Below, piece by piece: positions 28,717 through 37,683 of a stretch of DNA of 64,000 nucleotides (position 1 is its first letter; each line of letters opens with the position of its first letter). Source of the stretch: Richelia sinica FACHB-800 (GTDB lineage Bacteria; Cyanobacteriota; Cyanobacteriia; Cyanobacteriales; Nostocaceae); NCBI RefSeq assembly GCF_014698825.1, contig NZ_JACJTT010000023.1, positions 1 to 64,000 on the forward strand. The letters run 5' to 3'. Under the pieces are notes generated by a model. That model did not search any database, was not told the origin of the DNA, and saw only the letters and a list, made by a program, of their open reading frames with translations. The position numbers and the translations under genes were made by a program.

Positions 28717-28997
28717 TTCTTGGTCGGTTGTCAATATCAGCAATCAAGATTTAAGGGTGTAGAGGAAGGAAGAAATTTTCTGCTATTGATTTTTGATGTC
28801 GAATTGATTTGCTTTGATATTGGCAACTGTGAGATATTATTACAAATTTTCTCTGGGGGATTTTTAAAACATACTATTTATTGTATGTGCAGTCTCAAAT
28901 CCTCTCTGAAAAATCATCAAATTTCCTATTTTTGTGGTCAGGGTCAATTCAAAATCTAAAACTTATTTACATCTCACACCTGCACTATTAACACAGT

Positions 28998-30494
28998 ATG
29001 AAATATTCCCTGGCTGCAAATGCTGCTCAAGCGCGTCAAACAAAAGAGAGATTTGCTAAACCTGAAGAACAATTATCTTTCGAGTTGGGTAAGGCCGTAC
29101 AGGATTTACCACCGATCTATACTAGATTATTGGCAGGTACAATTAGTGTGATAGTATTTGGAGCGATTGCTTGGGCCCATGTCTCAGAAATAGATGAAGT
29201 GGCAACGGCCCCTGGAGAGTTGATTGCTTCTAATCAAGTTAGACCTGTCACATCCTTGGGTGAAGGCTTCATTGTCAGTGTTAAAGTCAAAGAAGGCGAT
29301 CGCGTCACCAAAGATCAGGTATTAGTAGAACGTGATCCCAACTTAAAATTAGTAGACGTAAACCGTCTAGCTAAGGCGAGTAAATTAATTGAAGATGATT
29401 TACAGCGGTTACAAGCAGAACGCACAGGTGGCAAGACTGCGGGAACCCAATTGCAAGACGAATTATTAAACTCTCGGTTGCTAGATTACAAAGCCAAACA
29501 AGCAGCGGCAGAAGCAGAAGCAAATCGCCAAAAATCAATTATTACTCAAACCCAGGTAAGATTAAAACGTCTGCAAGAAAATTTAGCGAATGCCAAAATT
29601 GTTCTTGCCAATACCCAAAACAACTTAATTAACGCGAAAAATGTCCGCACGCAAGTAGAAAGTAATTTAAATATTGCTCAAACAAGAGAAGCTAGTCTCC
29701 GCAACTTACTTCATCCTGGTGCTATTCCTAGAGTCGATTATTTAGAATCTCAGGAAAGATTGAATCGAGCTAATACTGATGTTATTCGCGCTCAAGATGA
29801 AATCACCAACTCCCAAAATCGTTTGACAGAAACACGAGATAAAGTAGCATCCTTACAAAAAGATATAGCTGCTCAAGTTCAAGAAATTCGCCAAGCAGAA
29901 GCAGCCTATCAAGCAGCTAAAAATCAAGCTATCCGTTTAACTTCTGAACGCCAAAGCGAGATTTTATCAGCAATTAACAAACGTAAAGAAGAATTAGCAA
30001 ATATTGCTGGTCAACTAGAACAAGCCAGAAAACAAGAAGCTGGAGAAACTATCAAAGCACCATTTCCAGGCATCATTTATCGCATCAAAGCTACTAAAGG
30101 CCCTGTGCAAGCTGGGGAAGAATTGCTATCAATTCTACCAGAAGGAGAAGAAATGCTCTTAGAAGTAAAAGTTCTCAATCGGGATATTGGTTTTATTCGT
30201 CAGGGAATGAAGGCAAAAGTGAAAATGGCAACTTTCCCTTTCCAAGAATTTGGTGCAATTGATGGTGAAGTTGTACAAATTAGTCCTAATGCCATTGTGG
30301 AAAAAGAATTGGGTTTAGTGTTTCCAACGAGAATCAGATTAAAGAAACACTCCATTAATGTCAGAGGTCAAGAAGTAGAATTTACGCCTGGTATGGCTGC
30401 CAATGCAGAAATTGTCACCCGACAAAAATCAGTTTTAACCTTTATTATTGAACCAATTACTCGCAGATTTAGCGAGGCATTTTCTGTGAGATAA
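28998..30494 (+). CDS. HlyD-family membrane fusion protein
   Basis: The periplasmic adaptor of a type I secretion or efflux system. A short cytoplasmic N-terminus is followed by one membrane segment (LLAGTISVIVFGAIAW, about residues 44-59). Then come a lipoyl/barrel segment (ATAPGELIASNQVRPV, GEGFIVSVKVKEGDRV) and a long coiled coil (about 120-345, rich in Q, A, N and K). The second lipoyl half (IKAPFPGIIYRIKATKGPV) and a beta-barrel end follow. At 498 residues it is a normal length for HlyD. No ABC transporter or outer-membrane TolC gene lies beside it, so its partner is encoded elsewhere. In heterocystous species such proteins export glycolipids, toxins or proteins. Confidence 0.88.
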   Translation: MKYSLAANAAQARQTKERFAKPEEQLSFELGKAVQDLPPIYTRLLAGTISVIVFGAIAWAHVSEIDEVATAPGELIASNQVRPVTSLGEGFIVSVKVKEGDRVTKDQVLVERDPNLKLVDVNRLAKASKLIEDDLQRLQAERTGGKTAGTQLQDELLNSRLLDYKAKQAAAEAEANRQKSIITQTQVRLKRLQENLANAKIVLANTQNNLINAKNVRTQVESNLNIAQTREASLRNLLHPGAIPRVDYLESQERLNRANTDVIRAQDEITNSQNRLTETRDKVASLQKDIAAQVQEIRQAEAAYQAAKNQAIRLTSERQSEILSAINKRKEELANIAGQLEQARKQEAGETIKAPFPGIIYRIKATKGPVQAGEELLSILPEGEEMLLEVKVLNRDIGFIRQGMKAKVKMATFPFQEFGAIDGEVVQISPNAIVEKELGLVFPTRIRLKKHSINVRGQEVEFTPGMAANAEIVTRQKSVLTFIIEPITRRFSEAFSVR

Positions 30495-30544
30495 TTTTTC
30501 TGTTTTAAATTCAAGGGTGCATCACTACTGACAATTTTTTTAAG

Positions 30545-31036
30545 TTAGATTCTCAGGTAATTTTTGATTTCCTGAACAATGACATCTACATCCTGTGATA
30601 TATCAATGTAGATAGCTTCTTCTGCGGTTGGTGCTTCCAGGACATCAAACTGGCTTTGTAAAAGATTGGCTTTCATGAAATGGTCAATGCGATCGCACAA
30701 TCTCTGCTCAATCAACTCATAACTACCTTGGAGATACACTAACTTTACCCGTGGATCATTACAGTAGAGAATCTGACGATACCTAGCTTTGAGTGCGGAA
30801 CAAGCAAGGATCACACTTTCGTCTGCTTGTAGACACTGGGCAATCCTTTCTCCCATTGTTTGTAACCAAGGTATGCGATCTGTATCAGTCAGTGCTTCTC
30901 CCCGACTCATTTTTTCCTTAGCTACGGCTGAGTGAAATGAGTCTGCATCATGAAATTCCCATCCCGTTGCGGCAGCAAATGCTTGACCAACAGTGGTTTT
31001 ACCTGTTCCTGCAACTCCCATAATAATTACAATCAT
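30545..31036 (-). CDS. gntK: Gluconokinase
   Basis: Phosphorylates gluconate to 6-phosphogluconate, feeding the pentose phosphate pathway. The 163 residues match the thermoresistant gluconokinase family. Signatures are the P-loop MGVAGTGKTTVGQAFA, then WEFHDADSFHS, the RGEALTDTDRIPWL block and CSALKARYRQIL. The frame is open to 31090, but ATG 31036 (MIVIIMGVAG) is the family start. It is convergent with the HlyD gene and isolated from other sugar genes. Confidence 0.93.
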   Translation of the reverse strand: MIVIIMGVAGTGKTTVGQAFAAATGWEFHDADSFHSAVAKEKMSRGEALTDTDRIPWLQTMGERIAQCLQADESVILACSALKARYRQILYCNDPRVKLVYLQGSYELIEQRLCDRIDHFMKANLLQSQFDVLEAPTAEEAIYIDISQDVDVIVQEIKNYLRI

Positions 31037-31363
31037 ATTTCTTGATAGAAATGATGACAGAGATTCAGGTAGACCGAGTTTTTTCAACAATCAAGTAGAA
31101 TGCCGATAATAGTGCTGGGAGTCGCTCTAAAAGAATTTTTGTGAAAGTTAAAACTCATTGACTTCACAAAATACATCAAAGGAATATACCCTTTATTACT
31201 AACATCCTGCCAGCCAATTATTGGCGTAAATTATTTTTCGTTAAAAGGTACTTTTTTATAGTTTTAGAAAGCTAAATTAATTAGCAAACACACATCCAAG
31301 CAAGTTTTGTCATTAATTTGTCAACAGGCAAAAATTTGGTAGATGCGAAGTTTTAATCACTAT

Positions 31364-31912
31364 CTAACTTTGCAACTTAAATTCCTGCTCAGTTCCTGTA
31401 TAATTAGGCATCCAACCTTCCACAGTCGTAAAGTAACGCACTACTTTAAAATGTAAGGATACAGCAGGACTGCACCAATGCTCAATTCCCGCGGGAATAT
31501 GTAGATAATCTTGTCCTTGAATTAACAACTGCACCTGTCTTCCATCAGGTTGAACAAAACCGTAAATCATCTCCCCTGCTAATAAATAAACTGCTTCTGG
31601 TGCAGTGTGGGTATGGTAGCGGTTATAGGTAGCTATCCAGGTTTCTAATTGGGGTGAACCAGGGTGTACATTCAGCAAATCGCACCACAGATAACCATTA
31701 TCTTGCTGGAGGAACTCAAACACACTGCTATGCAGTCCGACAATATAACGTTTCTCCGACTCTGTAATCACATCTTGCTCTAGCAGTTCTGGAAACAAGA
31801 GAGAGGTTCCTGGGTCATAATGTTTCAATTTAATCCCCATTGGCTCCAGTTCAGCCACTATCTCACTCAAATCCCTTTGGATACTGCCATCATCCAGTAG
31901 TAAATTTGCCAT
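31364..31912 (-). CDS. mtnD: Acireductone dioxygenase
   Basis: A cupin enzyme of the methionine salvage pathway that oxidises acireductone to 2-oxo-4-methylthiobutyrate and formate. The metal ligands are visible as H-x-H-x3-E in YHTHTAPEAVYLLAGE and the later His in IPAGIEHWCSP. The C-terminal RYFTTVEGWMPNYTG block is typical of the family. It is 182 residues, the usual length. No other mtn gene is in the window. Bound metal (Fe or Ni) decides the product in the family and cannot be read from sequence. Confidence 0.9.
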   Translation of the reverse strand: MANLLLDDGSIQRDLSEIVAELEPMGIKLKHYDPGTSLLFPELLEQDVITESEKRYIVGLHSSVFEFLQQDNGYLWCDLLNVHPGSPQLETWIATYNRYHTHTAPEAVYLLAGEMIYGFVQPDGRQVQLLIQGQDYLHIPAGIEHWCSPAVSLHFKVVRYFTTVEGWMPNYTGTEQEFKLQS

Positions 31913-31961
31913 AACAACATAGTAAAATATCTGTTAAGAAGAGTATACTTTAAATTTAAAT

Positions 31962-31999
31962 AAAAAGCCACTATTGCCGATAGACAAAGTGGTGTTTTT
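31962..31999. repeat. Hairpin with A-run and T-run
   Basis: AAAAAGCCACT and AGTGGTGTTTTT pair with a single bulge around a 15-nt loop. It looks like a bidirectional terminator upstream of mtnD. The transcript it would end is unclear; a read-through from the small secreted gene's antisense side is possible. Confidence 0.35.
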
Positions 32000-32182
32000 C
32001 AATATACAGATAGATTTTCCAAAATAATTTGCTACAGGACAAAAAATAGAAAAAAGCTGGTCAGAGATAGGAATCTTGCTATCTGACTTCCCCCTAGTTT
32101 CTTGAAAAGTGCATAAAATCTCCAGACCCGAACCTATTGAGTAATTGTCAGACATTCATGAAGACAAAAACTGGAGAAAACA

Positions 32183-32401
32183 ATGTTTAACAAGAGTAAT
32201 CACAACGAAACTTTAGCAAAACAAGCTGTTGTGGCTTTTTCCTTACTCGGTATTGTTTTAACTACTACTATAGCTCAAGCTAGTAACGCAATTGTGGTAA
32301 AAGGCACAAATTGCCACCCCGGTTCTCCCGTGGGATTGTGTTGCCCTAATGATGGTAGTTCAAGTGGCCCATATTGTCCTGAACGTCGGATTAGTCTCTA
32401 A
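32183..32401 (+). CDS. Small secreted Cys-containing protein
   Basis: A 72-residue protein with a signal peptide (VVAFSLLGIVLTTTIAQA, cleavage likely near ASN). The mature part is short and carries four cysteines (NCHPGSPVGLCCPNDG, YCPE), enough for two disulfides. I do not recognise a family. It has its own good terminator and sits between mtnD and the desaturase genes. It could be a small envelope protein or a peptide signal; nothing in the context decides. Confidence 0.6.
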   Translation: MFNKSNHNETLAKQAVVAFSLLGIVLTTTIAQASNAIVVKGTNCHPGSPVGLCCPNDGSSSGPYCPERRISL

Positions 32402-32437
32402 ACTCAAATTACCAGAATTATTTTCACCCAAAAACAC

Positions 32438-32465
32438 AAAAAAGCTCGCACCAGCGAGCTTTTTT
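32438..32465. terminator. Bidirectional rho-independent terminator
   Basis: AAAAAA-GCTCGC-ACCA-GCGAGC-TTTTTT is a perfect symmetrical stem with T-runs on both strands. It lies between the small secreted gene (plus) and desB (minus), so it can end transcription from both sides. Confidence 0.93.
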
Positions 32466-32484
32466 GAGATGAAATAGCTGGCAA

Positions 32485-33564
32485 TTACTTCACATTTTGA
32501 TGGTAAGAAGTGTAGTAAACCTTATCCCCTGTATCTGGAACAAAATGGCAACTGATAGCAGAACGCCATAAAGACTTCCAAATTGGTTCTTCAGACCGAT
32601 GATAGTAATCACCCAAAATAGGTTTAATGGCTTCCGTTGCTTTCAACAAATTGTAGTGAGGAATATTCAAAAAGATGTGATGAGCAACGTGAGTACCAAT
32701 ATCGTGATGGATGTGGTTAACTATGCCATAATCACGATCAATAGTGGAAATTGCACCTTTGAGGAAAGTCCAATTATCACCACGATACCAAGGTAAATCT
32801 TGCTCTGTATGGTGTAAAAAAGTCACCAAATCTAACCAAATCACAAATACGATGTAGGGAGCAGCATAGTATTTCAGTAACCACATCCAACCCCATTGAT
32901 AGGTGAGAAAACCTAGCAAACCTACAAAACCAATCCAAAGGGTAGTGCTAGTGATGATATCCCATTTTTCTGAAGGCTTAAACAGGGGACTTCTGGGGTC
33001 AAAATGTGAACCACTTTTACCAGGAGTGCGTTGAAACAAATAGATAGGATAAGCTAGTGGCAGGAAGAGATAATATCGAACTACTTTTTGTAAAAAAGGT
33101 AATTCTTGATATTTAGATTCACTTAAAGGATACCAGCTTTCATCATTTTCCAAGCTACCTGTATTTTTGTGGTGAGTTCTGTGGCTAATTCTCCAACCGT
33201 GATAGGGAACGAGAATAGGAATGTGGGAAAGATGACCGACTAAATCATTCAGCCATTTATGCTTAGAAAAAGATTGGTGCCCACAGTCATGACCAACTAC
33301 AAATAAAGCCCAAAACATGGTTCCTTGCAGTACCCAGAAAATTGGCCAGAAGTACCAAGAGTCTAAATAATGGGCAACTGCATATAGCAAACCAATAATG
33401 AAAATGTCCCGAAAAAAGTAATACAGTGATTTGATCACACTGGGCTGAAAACATTCAGCAGGAATAGCAGCTTTTAAATCCTGAAGAGTAAAAGGCAGTT
33501 TATCCTGCCCCAGAGATGATTCAACGCTGTTGTTCTGGTTTAACTGAACTGAGTCTAATTGCAC
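32485..33564 (-). CDS. desB: Acyl-lipid omega-3 (delta-15) desaturase
   Basis: A membrane di-iron desaturase that adds the omega-3 double bond to C18 fatty acids in membrane lipids. The three histidine boxes are present: GHDCGH, HRTHH and HVAHH (HHDIGTHVAHHIF). The last, with GTHVAHH and IPHYNL, is the form seen in plant FAD3/7/8 and cyanobacterial DesB. At 359 residues it has four or more hydrophobic helices. It is downstream of desA and desC on the same strand. DesB is known to be cold-induced in cyanobacteria; no regulator site is visible here. Confidence 0.93.
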   Translation of the reverse strand: MQLDSVQLNQNNSVESSLGQDKLPFTLQDLKAAIPAECFQPSVIKSLYYFFRDIFIIGLLYAVAHYLDSWYFWPIFWVLQGTMFWALFVVGHDCGHQSFSKHKWLNDLVGHLSHIPILVPYHGWRISHRTHHKNTGSLENDESWYPLSESKYQELPFLQKVVRYYLFLPLAYPIYLFQRTPGKSGSHFDPRSPLFKPSEKWDIITSTTLWIGFVGLLGFLTYQWGWMWLLKYYAAPYIVFVIWLDLVTFLHHTEQDLPWYRGDNWTFLKGAISTIDRDYGIVNHIHHDIGTHVAHHIFLNIPHYNLLKATEAIKPILGDYYHRSEEPIWKSLWRSAISCHFVPDTGDKVYYTSYHQNVK

Positions 33565-33757
33565 TGGATTTGTGATGAAATGTAATCGTAACTGAATTTT
33601 GAGGTAATCAATATCCCCACAGGGATGAAAAGATTTAGAAACTTTTATTGATAATTGAATTGTTTAAACACAGGTGATATTGGCACTTTTTCATCACAAG
33701 TATATGAAATTAAATGCCAATATTTTAGGAAAGAATGACTAAATGAATCTGACTTTC

Positions 33758-34816
33758 CTATTTACCTGCATAATATTCATCAAAAGTCTTATAACCAACA
33801 CCTGTGTAATAGAGTTGGCAGTTATCAGTAATGTCCTTCATTAATTGCCAAGAAAACTGACACTCATCATGGAGATAAGGTTGCCAATTTTGCTTAATGC
33901 TGTCGTAAGCTAGCCGCAAATTATAGGAAGGAATAGCTGTGGAAATATGATGAGGGACATGAACATTAATATCGTGACAAAGAATTTCTATCCAACGAGG
34001 ATAATCACAATGAATTGTTCCTGATAGCTGTGCTAAAGCTGCATTCCACTTGTCAGCAGGAGAAAAGGGAACATCAGCAGCAGTATGGTGAACAATTGTG
34101 AATGTACTCATCCAGAAATGATAAACCATCCAGGGGATAAACCAGTATTTAATAAATCCCCAAACTCCAGTTGTAATAATCAAAGTTGGAAAAACTACTG
34201 CTGCAAAAATCAGCACTACAGCAACAGAAAGTTTCACACTTGCTTGGTCTTTGGGTTTAAATTTGCGTGCATCAAAATGTACTACAGCCCAATGACCAAT
34301 GGAACCTATCCACCATAGACGTTTCCGCATAAAGAATTCAAACGCAGATTGTCTATTTTTACCCCAACTTGCAAACACCTCTGGTCTGATGGGATGCCAA
34401 GCATTATCTTCTTCCAGTTTGTTGGTATGTTTATGGTGATGGTTATGTCCAATTCGCCAACTATGAAAGGGATAAATTAAGGGCATCATAAATATATGCC
34501 CTACTAAATCATTTACCCAACGACGGTTAGCAAATGAGCGATGACCACAATCATGTCCAATAACAAAAAAGCCTGTTAATGCAGTTCCTGTAAAAATCCA
34601 AGCTATAGGTAAAAGAAACCAAGGAGAAATGGCCAAAAAATAATAGCCTAACGCAGCCATTGACAAACTAAGTATGATAGTTGTCCAAGCTTTGCGGCTA
34701 TTTTTCTGAAAACATTCCTTGGGCAGACTTTTGATAATATGTTTTAGTTTGATTTGGTCTTTACCAAGGTCTGTGGAGACCAGAGTTTTCTGGCTTTTAA
34801 TTGCTGATGTAGTCAT
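33758..34816 (-). CDS. desA: Acyl-lipid delta-12 (omega-6) desaturase
   Basis: Converts oleoyl to linoleoyl groups in membrane lipids. Histidine boxes are GHDCGH, HNHHH (in GHNHHHKHTNKLEEDNAWHP) and HVPHH (NVHVPHHISTAIPSYNL), the pattern of DesA, not DesB. ATG 34816 (MTTSAIKSQ) is preferred over the TTG-extended frame to 34837. The protein is about 352 residues with paired hydrophobic hairpins. It lies between desC and desB with gaps of about 190 and 275 bp, so each gene may have its own promoter. Confidence 0.93.
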   Translation of the reverse strand: MTTSAIKSQKTLVSTDLGKDQIKLKHIIKSLPKECFQKNSRKAWTTIILSLSMAALGYYFLAISPWFLLPIAWIFTGTALTGFFVIGHDCGHRSFANRRWVNDLVGHIFMMPLIYPFHSWRIGHNHHHKHTNKLEEDNAWHPIRPEVFASWGKNRQSAFEFFMRKRLWWIGSIGHWAVVHFDARKFKPKDQASVKLSVAVVLIFAAVVFPTLIITTGVWGFIKYWFIPWMVYHFWMSTFTIVHHTAADVPFSPADKWNAALAQLSGTIHCDYPRWIEILCHDINVHVPHHISTAIPSYNLRLAYDSIKQNWQPYLHDECQFSWQLMKDITDNCQLYYTGVGYKTFDEYYAGK

Positions 34817-35091
34817 GAATACCTGAAAAAACAACAAACTGTACTACCAAGTCACTAAAAATAGCAGCCTGCCGTAAAGTTTTGTAAAATCAATCTTTGG
34901 CATTATAGCAACATAAGCGACTAAATTGCATTTACAAATCCCTATTGCCAGCTATTTTCAGATTTAGTGGAAAGATATTTTGAGGTAGGGGAAAATTTGA
35001 AAATATATTGCATATAAACAGTCAATAGTCCAAAGCCAAGGATAATAAATTGACTGTTAGACTATTGGCTATGCAACTATCGAGGATGAAA

Positions 35092-35910
35092 TTAGGATTT
35101 TCTTTCTGCTAGTTTGACATTTGTGGCTAGACCTAACAGTTGTAGTAATTGAATTGTCATCCAAGTGATATCAATCTCCCACCATTCTAAGCCATGACGG
35201 GCTGAATATTGAAAAGCATGGTGATTGTTATGCCAACCTTCACCAAAAACTAGGAGAGCAACCCACCAACAATTAGTGGATTTATCACCAGAGTCATGAG
35301 TGCGGTAGCCGAATTTATGGGTAGCACTGTTCACTAACCAAGTGCAGTGATAAACCCAAACGATGCGGGCAAAAATACCCCACACCACAAATGACCAGCC
35401 ACCCAAAAGTAACAAAATTATACCCAAAGCTATTTGGATAAATATGAAATATTTTTGTAAAAACTGATAAACTGGGTCTTCTGCAATATCTTTTGTAAAC
35501 CGGGGAATTTGAGAGTGAGCGGGAGACTGATAAATCAGCCAACCAATGTGACTCCACCAAAAACCTTTATTAGAATCATGGGGGTCGTTTTCAGTATCAG
35601 AATGTAAATGATGGATGCGATGTGTACCTACCCACTCGATCGGGCCGCCTTGACAGGCGAGTGTACCACATAGCACCAGGAAATACTCCAACCATTTAGG
35701 AGTTTGAAAACTGCGATGGGTGACAAGACGGTGAAAGCCTAAGGTAATACCTAAACCACCACTGACCCAGTATAGGAATAATCCGACACCAACTGCTGTC
35801 CAGCTAAAGTTACTAGGTAGAAAGGCAAATAAAGCTCCGATGTGCAGTCCAATGAAAAACAGGGTATTTACCCAGTTAATTTGAGGTTTAGTTGAGGTAG
35901 CAATTGTCAT
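35092..35910 (-). CDS. desC: Acyl-lipid delta-9 desaturase
   Basis: Introduces the first double bond at C9 of stearoyl groups in membrane lipids. Its 272 residues carry the stearoyl-CoA-type histidine boxes HRLVTHRSF, HRIHHLHSD and the late HNNHHAF in EGWHNNHHAFQYSARHG. Four hydrophobic segments are visible. It is the first gene of the desC-desA-desB cluster, so the product of each enzyme is the substrate for the next. Confidence 0.95.
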   Translation of the reverse strand: MTIATSTKPQINWVNTLFFIGLHIGALFAFLPSNFSWTAVGVGLFLYWVSGGLGITLGFHRLVTHRSFQTPKWLEYFLVLCGTLACQGGPIEWVGTHRIHHLHSDTENDPHDSNKGFWWSHIGWLIYQSPAHSQIPRFTKDIAEDPVYQFLQKYFIFIQIALGIILLLLGGWSFVVWGIFARIVWVYHCTWLVNSATHKFGYRTHDSGDKSTNCWWVALLVFGEGWHNNHHAFQYSARHGLEWWEIDITWMTIQLLQLLGLATNVKLAERKS

Positions 35911-35998
35911 GCAGTAACCTGAATAGGAATGGTTCAGCCTAATCTGCGTGATCCGTGAATCCGCATTTTTAGTAATGTTTTAATTTATTGAGGAAATA

Positions 35999-37228
35999 AT
36001 GAACAGCTTGGAACAGCTGCGGCAAGCAGAACAGGCACTATTAGAGATTTTTTCTGGTATTGACGCTCAGGTCAAGCATAATCTTCAACGAGTGCTAGAT
36101 GCCTTTCGTCATCATCGAGTAGGTGCACACCATTTTGCAGGTGTAAGCGGTTATGGGCACGATGATTTAGGTCGAGAAACTTTAGATAAAGTATTTGCAG
36201 AGGTAATGGGTGCCGAAGCTGCGGTGGTGCGAGTGCAGTTTGTTTCGGGAACTCACGCGATCGCCTGTGCGCTGTATGGAGTGCTTCGTCCTGGAGATGA
36301 AATGTTAGCAGTAGTCGGTTCTCCCTACGATACGTTGGAAGAGGTAATTGGCTTGCGAGGACAAGGCCAAGGTTCCCTAATTGATTTTGGCATAAAATAC
36401 CGGCAATTAGAACTAACTGCCGCAGGAAAAGTCGATTGGCAAGGTTTAAGCACCGCTATTAATGAAAATACTCGCTTAGTTTTAATCCAGCGTTCCTGTG
36501 GCTATTCTTGGCGCTCTAGCCTATCCATTGCCGAAATTGAAAAAATAGTCCACTTAGTCAAACAGCAAAATCCCAACACAGTCTGTTTTGTCGATAATTG
36601 CTACGGTGAGTTTATTGAAACCCAAGAACCCACCCATGTAGGGGTTGACTTAATGGCCGGGTCATTAATTAAAAATCCTGGTGGTACATTAGTCACGGCA
36701 GGAGGCTACGTAGCCGGACGAGCAGATTTAGTAGAAGCAGCAGCCTGTCGCCTCACTGCACCAGGGATTGGTAGTGCGGGGGGTGCCACCTTTGACCAAA
36801 ATCGTCTGTTATTTCAAGGCTTATTTTTAGCACCACAAATGGTCGGTGAAGCAGTCAAGGGCACTTACTTAACAGGTTATGTATTTGACAAACTGGGATA
36901 TCCTGTCAACCCTGCACCCCTAGCGCCACGAGGGGATGTGATTCAAGCGATTAAATTGGGTTCTGCCAAAAAGTTGATTGCCTTCTGTAAAGCGATACAA
37001 CAGTATTCGCCTATTGGTTCTTATTTAGACCCCGTTCCCGATGAAATGCCGGGATATGAAAGCCAGGTAGTGATGGCTGGGGGGACGTTTATTGAGGGGA
37101 GTACCTTGGAGTTATCAGCGGACGGGCCATTACGTGAGCCTTATATTGTGTATTGTCAGGGGGGTACACATTGGACTCATGTATCTATTGCTTTGCAAGC
37201 TGCTATTGAGGCTGTAGGGGAGACATGA
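35999..37228 (+). CDS. PLP enzyme, methionine gamma-lyase-like / aluminium-resistance family
   Basis: A 409-residue fold-type I PLP protein. The family blocks are HHFAGVSGYGHDDLGRETLD, VRVQFVSGTHAIACALYG and the predicted PLP lysine in AGSLIKNPGGTLV. The end is PYIVYCQGGTHWTHVSIAL. This family (YnbB-like) is often labelled aluminium resistance or methionine gamma-lyase, but the reaction in most members is unproven. There are no neighbours in sulfur-amino-acid metabolism apart from distant mtnD. The start is the ATG after GAGGAAATA. It is divergent from desC. Confidence 0.82.
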   Translation: MNSLEQLRQAEQALLEIFSGIDAQVKHNLQRVLDAFRHHRVGAHHFAGVSGYGHDDLGRETLDKVFAEVMGAEAAVVRVQFVSGTHAIACALYGVLRPGDEMLAVVGSPYDTLEEVIGLRGQGQGSLIDFGIKYRQLELTAAGKVDWQGLSTAINENTRLVLIQRSCGYSWRSSLSIAEIEKIVHLVKQQNPNTVCFVDNCYGEFIETQEPTHVGVDLMAGSLIKNPGGTLVTAGGYVAGRADLVEAAACRLTAPGIGSAGGATFDQNRLLFQGLFLAPQMVGEAVKGTYLTGYVFDKLGYPVNPAPLAPRGDVIQAIKLGSAKKLIAFCKAIQQYSPIGSYLDPVPDEMPGYESQVVMAGGTFIEGSTLELSADGPLREPYIVYCQGGTHWTHVSIALQAAIEAVGET

Positions 37229-37242
37229 GGTAAGATTTTTAT

Positions 37243-37270
37243 CACGCAGAGGCGCAGAGGCGCAGAGAGA
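37243..37270 (+). repeat. 28-bp CGCAGAGGCGCAGAGG repeat, left copy
   Basis: CACGCAGAGGCGCAGAGGCG... ends directly at the ATG of the GxxExxY gene. It pairs with the inverted copy at 37653-37680, 26 of 28 bases matching. It also supplies the purine-rich AGAGAGA just before the start codon. Confidence 0.9.
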
Positions 37271-37648
37271 ATGATTGAGAATGAGATTTCGGGAGTTATC
37301 GTTGATGTGGCTTACAAGGTTCACACTACTTTGGGGCCTGGTTTGTTGGAGTCGGTATACGAAACGGTGATGGATGTTGAGTTAAGAAGGCGAAAATTGG
37401 AGGTGAAAAGACAGGTCATCATTCCCATCATTTATGAGGGTGTGGTTTTGGAGGAGGGTTTCCGTGCTGATTTGATAGTTGAAGACAAAGTGATTGTCGA
37501 ACTAAAATCAGTGGAAACTGTCCATCCTGTACATCAAAAGCAACTATTAACCTATCTACGCCTTGCCGATAAGAAAATCGGACTACTAATCAACTTTAAC
37601 GTCCCACTCATCAAAGACGGCATCACACGCATCGTTAACAAACTCTAA
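37271..37648 (+). CDS. GxxExxY protein (PD-(D/E)xK-like)
   Basis: A 125-residue protein of the GxxExxY family. The name motif is GLLESVY, within TTLGPGLLESVYETVMDVEL. A nuclease-like FRADLIVEDKVIVELKSVE follows, with the D...E-x-K spacing of PD-(D/E)xK enzymes, then HQKQLLTYLRLADKKIGLLI. The family is widespread, with unproven function. The gene fits exactly between two inverted copies of a 28-bp repeat: the ATG abuts the left copy and the stop codon is 4 bp from the right copy. This suggests the gene and repeats move as one unit. It is in an unrelated context (PLP enzyme and bciB). Nuclease activity is inference. Confidence 0.88.
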   Translation: MIENEISGVIVDVAYKVHTTLGPGLLESVYETVMDVELRRRKLEVKRQVIIPIIYEGVVLEEGFRADLIVEDKVIVELKSVETVHPVHQKQLLTYLRLADKKIGLLINFNVPLIKDGITRIVNKL

Positions 37649-37652
37649 AAAC

Positions 37653-37680
37653 TCTCCGCGCCTCTGCGCCTCTGCGTGAG
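37653..37680 (-). repeat. 28-bp CGCAGAGGCGCAGAGG repeat, right inverted copy
   Basis: TCTCCGCGCCTCTGCGCCTC... is the inverted partner of 37243-37270. It ends 3 bp before the stop codon end of the bciB-like gene. Related copies lie at 14371, 41431 and (interrupted) 42394. Confidence 0.9.
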
Positions 37681-37683
37681 CTA

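Noticed and set aside
28720-28959. 79-codon open frame after the SDR gene
   Set aside because: Composition is that of random AT-rich DNA, it starts with GTG just after a stop, and no motif or ribosome site was seen.
31934-32155. Possible 73-residue gene on the minus strand
   Set aside because: It spans a terminator-like hairpin, has no family-like sequence, and lies in the leader between mtnD and the small secreted gene.
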